A DNA stretch of 64,000 nucleotides from Salinivibrio kushneri (GTDB lineage Bacteria; Pseudomonadota; Gammaproteobacteria; Enterobacterales; Vibrionaceae). Below are positions 61,219 through 64,000 of this stretch, one piece after another. Below the pieces are notes generated by a model. The model was not told the DNA's origin, did not search any database, and saw only the letters and a list, made by a program, of their open reading frames with translations. The stretch spans positions 2,071,317 through 2,135,316 of the forward strand of contig NZ_CP114588.1 of NCBI RefSeq assembly GCF_027286325.1. Direction: 5' to 3'. Numbering within the stretch: position 1 is the stretch's first letter; each line of letters begins with the position of its first letter. A program made the position numbers and the translations under genes.

Positions 61219-63447
61219 TTAAAGGTTGCTGTATTTGTCACGCAAGCGCTGACGGATCAGCTCTGCCAATGTATTAAAGACAAACGTGAAGACAAAAAGA
61301 ATAAATGCGGTTAAAAACAGCACCCGATAATGGGAACTACCGACTTCAGACTCAGGCATTTCCACCGCAATATTGGCCGATAAGGTACGTAGCCCTTCGA
61401 GCAAATTCCAATCCATGATAGGGGTGTTGCCGGTTGCCATGAGTACGATCATCGTTTCACCGACCGCGCGCCCAAGGCCCATCATCACGGCAGAAAAAAT
61501 ACCTGGGCTTGCGGTAAGCAAGACCACCCGAATCAAGGTTTGCCAGTGTGTCGCCCCTAAGGCCAGGGCGCCGTTTTTAAGGTGGGGAGGCACAGAAAAA
61601 ATCGCATCTTCGGCAATAGAGAAAATGGTTGGAACGACCGCAAACCCCATTGCAATTCCCACCACCAGCGCGTTGCGCTGATCATAGCCGATACCCAGTT
61701 CATGCGTAATAAACTGGCGCGCATCGCCCCCTAACCAGGCCTGCTCTACCCATGGCCCAAGATAAGTGGCTAATGCCCCGACAATCAATAAGGCCGGAAT
61801 GATGACCACAATTTGTGCGTTATCAGGTAAGCGGCGTCGAACATACCTTGGGATCATGCGCCACACGCCGCTTAGCCCAAGTAAAATAATAGGGATGAGC
61901 AAGAGTAATAAAAAGACGCTAGCAATGTGAGACTCAACCCAAGGTGCTAGCCACAAACCGGCCAAAAAGCCGATAATCACGGTTGGTAACGCTTCAATCG
62001 TTTCCACCGTCGGCTTCACCCAACGCCGGAGCCCGGATGACATAAAGTAAGCAGTGTATATGGCTGCACCAATCGCCATCGGCACCGCAAAAATTAGAGA
62101 AACCAAGGCGACCTTTAAGGTACCAAAAATCACGGGCACCACACTGAGCTTGGCTTCAAAGCTGTCATCCGCAGAGGTCGATTGCCACACATACTGCGGA
62201 GATGGATACCCTTCATACCACACTTTCTGCCATAGCGAGTGAATACTCACTTCTGGGTGAGGGTTGTCGACGGTCAACCATTGCCATTGATTATCAACCA
62301 CAGCAATCAGCCCGTTTGCACGAGGCGTAAAAGCCAAAGCGTCAGGCAACGCGGTAAATTGAGCATCGAAATGCCGCTGTTTCTCACTGGTGACGTGCAC
62401 TAGGCTAAGTCGCCCCGTTTCATCTACCGTCGCCAGACTTTTACGGTGACGCTCAGGTGCGAGACGTGCCACGCCCTCTCCCGGTGAAAACGCGCGCACC
62501 TCTGTTAACGATGGCTCACCATTTTTCACCACATCGAACCATTGTGTGACGGTGCCATCTTGGTGCTGAAGGAGCAAAGAGCGTCCCCCGGCTAGCATCG
62601 ACATTTTTGTGACTGGACTGGCGACCACATTGTCGAGATTGACCGTTTCACGCAACGCTAAGTCGTTCCCGTTTATGCGCCAAATCGCTAAACGATTTTG
62701 TTGATGCACAAACAAGCGCTGCCCGTCTCCTGATAACGCGATATGGTCAACAGTTTGCGAAAGGGGCACCGTGGTTTTTTGCGTACCACGATAAACCACC
62801 AGACGGTTATCCTGAGTGACGGCTGCCAGTACTGGCGGGATGGTTTGACCATGTAAACTATCCGGCACCGCAACAGTAAGCTGGTTAAGCGGCTGCGCTT
62901 TGGCGTCCACTACCAACTCACGACCAAACGCTGCCATCGTAGATAACTGGGGGACCACTGAAGCGTCAGCTTGATATTGTGTGCGAAAGCGTAATTGCCA
63001 AACAGCAACGTACCCAGGCGTCTTTTCCACCGCCAAAAACGGCGTGGATGCTGCGACGCGGCTTATCGCAGGCTTATCCATGCTGGATAACCGCTGCTGT
63101 AATACCGTTTGTGCACGTTGCACCGTGCTGGTTGTGGGAGTCTCAGACCGTTGCGGGCGCTTGGCAACCGTTAACACACCTCGATCATCCAAGCCATATA
63201 CCAGCTGATTACGCGTATCGGCACCAATGTATTGAGGTACCCCGGTAGTATCTAGGGTAAAACGCTCACTCAAGCTGACACTCGCTTGGTGAAAAAGCGG
63301 TACCACCACCGTGAGTAAATAGAAGAAAAGAAGCAGCAGGGTCACTAATACCATCACGCCACCAAGACGTACCGTTTGGCGAGTCAGTTTATCTTTAAAC
63401 CGCCGCGCCGGTCTGGTGTCCGTTAATGATGGTGAAGAGTGGGTCAT
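61219..63447 (-). CDS. pstC: Phosphate ABC transporter permease PstC with a large extracytoplasmic domain
   Basis: PstC is the second channel subunit. It has 742 residues, against about 320 in Escherichia coli. After one membrane segment (about 26-50) comes a roughly 370-residue extracytoplasmic domain with repeated beta motifs such as HIALSGDGQRLFVHQQNRLAIW, which look propeller-like. The permease core follows from about 430 (LSVVPVIFGTLKVALVSLIFAVP) with the EAA-type loop VPPHLKNGALALGATHWQTL. It is the first gene of pstCAB-phoU and has a Pho box upstream. No pstS is in the window. Confidence 0.94.
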   Translation of the reverse strand: MTHSSPSLTDTRPARRFKDKLTRQTVRLGGVMVLVTLLLLFFYLLTVVVPLFHQASVSLSERFTLDTTGVPQYIGADTRNQLVYGLDDRGVLTVAKRPQRSETPTTSTVQRAQTVLQQRLSSMDKPAISRVAASTPFLAVEKTPGYVAVWQLRFRTQYQADASVVPQLSTMAAFGRELVVDAKAQPLNQLTVAVPDSLHGQTIPPVLAAVTQDNRLVVYRGTQKTTVPLSQTVDHIALSGDGQRLFVHQQNRLAIWRINGNDLALRETVNLDNVVASPVTKMSMLAGGRSLLLQHQDGTVTQWFDVVKNGEPSLTEVRAFSPGEGVARLAPERHRKSLATVDETGRLSLVHVTSEKQRHFDAQFTALPDALAFTPRANGLIAVVDNQWQWLTVDNPHPEVSIHSLWQKVWYEGYPSPQYVWQSTSADDSFEAKLSVVPVIFGTLKVALVSLIFAVPMAIGAAIYTAYFMSSGLRRWVKPTVETIEALPTVIIGFLAGLWLAPWVESHIASVFLLLLLIPIILLGLSGVWRMIPRYVRRRLPDNAQIVVIIPALLIVGALATYLGPWVEQAWLGGDARQFITHELGIGYDQRNALVVGIAMGFAVVPTIFSIAEDAIFSVPPHLKNGALALGATHWQTLIRVVLLTASPGIFSAVMMGLGRAVGETMIVLMATGNTPIMDWNLLEGLRTLSANIAVEMPESEVGSSHYRVLFLTAFILFVFTFVFNTLAELIRQRLRDKYSNL

Positions 63448-63477
63448 TCGTGCCTCTTTTTATTGAGCAAGCCCTGC

Positions 63478-63483
63478 ATTGTA
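63478..63483 (-). promoter_or_regulatory. -10 element of the PhoB-dependent pstC promoter
   Basis: TACAAT on the minus strand lies ten bases after the Pho box, the spacing expected when PhoB replaces the -35 contact. Confidence 0.7.
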
Positions 63484-63493
63484 TGTCATTACA

Positions 63494-63511
63494 ATGACAA
63501 TTTTGTGACAG
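63494..63511 (-). promoter_or_regulatory. Pho box upstream of pstC
   Basis: CTGTCACAAAATTGTCAT on the minus strand matches the PhoB consensus of two seven-base repeats separated by four AT-rich bases, at about 16 of 18 positions. It lies about 47 bases before the pstC ATG. The remaining intergenic DNA up to 63748 shows nothing else I can support. Confidence 0.8.
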
Positions 63512-63748
63512 CGAAGCGCGCTACTCCGCCTTTCATAGACACAGCATCGCATCACTGTCATCCAGTGTATCGTGAGTGGTCATCGACGCCTAGTCACGCT
63601 GCCGCCACGCAATAAATATGCAACAAACGGGCTTTAGGCTTGCTCAAGTTGATATTGGGCACACTTTCGTGAGTTTAGCCTCCAGCAGCATAGACAACAC
63701 CTTGACTGGCCTCAATAATTGTCTAAAGAATCGCCGTAAGGATCACGC

Positions 63749-64000
63749 ATGAAGCACTTTGTTATCACATTAGTGGGCCCAGATCGCGCTGGCCTGGTTG
63801 ATCAAATATCACACACAGTTTTCAACCATCACGGCAGCTGGCAAGCCAGCCGACTCAGTCAGCTAGCGGGGCAGTTTGCCGGCATCATTCACATTTCAGT
63901 GTCAGACACGTACGCTGATGCGTTGGTCCATGCGTTACGCGATCTCGATGGTTTACAGCTGCTGATCACCGATGCAACGCCCGTCTCACCGTCTCCGATA
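63749..64000 (+). CDS. gcvR: GcvR-like ACT-domain regulator (cut by the window edge)
   Basis: An ATG with TAAGGA upstream opens a frame that runs to the end of the window, 84 codons so far. The start MKHFVITLVGPDRAGLVDQI and the following ISHTVFNHHGSWQASRLSQLAGQFAGII are typical of the tandem-ACT proteins related to GcvR, the repressor partner of GcvA in glycine cleavage control. Only the first ACT domain is visible. The exact subfamily and symbol are uncertain because half of the protein is missing. Confidence 0.75.
   Translation, partial: MKHFVITLVGPDRAGLVDQISHTVFNHHGSWQASRLSQLAGQFAGIIHISVSDTYADALVHALRDLDGLQLLITDATPVSPSPI

Overview
This 64 kb window is a chromosomal, core-genome segment of a gammaproteobacterium, almost certainly of the Vibrionaceae. 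It opens with the flgP/flgO/flgT cluster, which belongs to the polar-flagellum H-ring of vibrios. The rest follows known gammaproteobacterial gene orders: nrdR-ribD-rib-nusB-thiL-pgpA, guaBA/xseA, hisS-yfgM-bamB-der, isc and secDF. Base composition looks close to 50 % G+C by eye, which would fit Salinivibrio- or Grimontia-like genera better than low-GC Vibrio. The genus is inference. I see no insertion sequence, prophage, integron or CRISPR array.

Layout: (1) 1-2240, flagellar flgP and flgO divergent from flgT, with a sigma-54 promoter. (2) 2288-2363, tRNA-Arg(CCT). (3) 2380-8343, a minus-strand operon nrdR-ribD-ribC-ribBA-like-ribH-nusB-thiL-pgpA for riboflavin and thiamine diphosphate synthesis. 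(4) 8526-20849, glyA, a YitT-type membrane protein, glnB, purL, mltF, a small basic ORF, tadA, an AbgT-type transporter and a pirin. (5) 20958-25677, guaBA divergent from xseA. (6) 26078-34797, the minus-strand series rlmN-pilW-rodZ-ispG-hisS-yfgM-bamB-der. (7) 35046-42659, ndk, pepB and the iscRSUA-hscBA-fdx-iscX Fe-S assembly operon. (8) 42783-50223, trmJ/suhB and the queA-tgt-yajC-secD-secF block. (9) 50439-53926, a CBS-domain protein and the glyoxylate bypass genes aceBA. (10) 54431-57996, oxyR divergent from a 2-Cys peroxiredoxin, then cutC and ppk2. (11) 58000-63447, pstCAB-phoU with a Pho box. (12) 63749-64000, the start of a GcvR-like ACT-domain gene.

Regulation can be read directly in several places. 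PurR-like palindromes lie at glyA, purL and guaB. Two tandem type-1 IscR sites lie upstream of iscR. An OxyR-like tetrad array lies between oxyR and the peroxiredoxin gene. A Pho box with a correctly spaced -10 lies before pstC. Many genes end in clear intrinsic terminators, several of them shared between convergent genes.

I do not see an obvious new multi-gene system. The points most worth following are: two intergenic regions that could encode small RNAs (about 54.16-54.32 kb and 10.0-10.25 kb); an orphan CRP-like palindrome in the 400 bp xseA-der gap; PstC and PstA with large extra extracytoplasmic domains and no pstS nearby; a RibBA whose second domain has lost the GTP cyclohydrolase II zinc cysteines; a 53-codon basic ORF overlapping the end of tadA; a 13 bp inverted repeat in the purL leader; and a terminator for ppk2 placed inside the 3' coding end of phoU.
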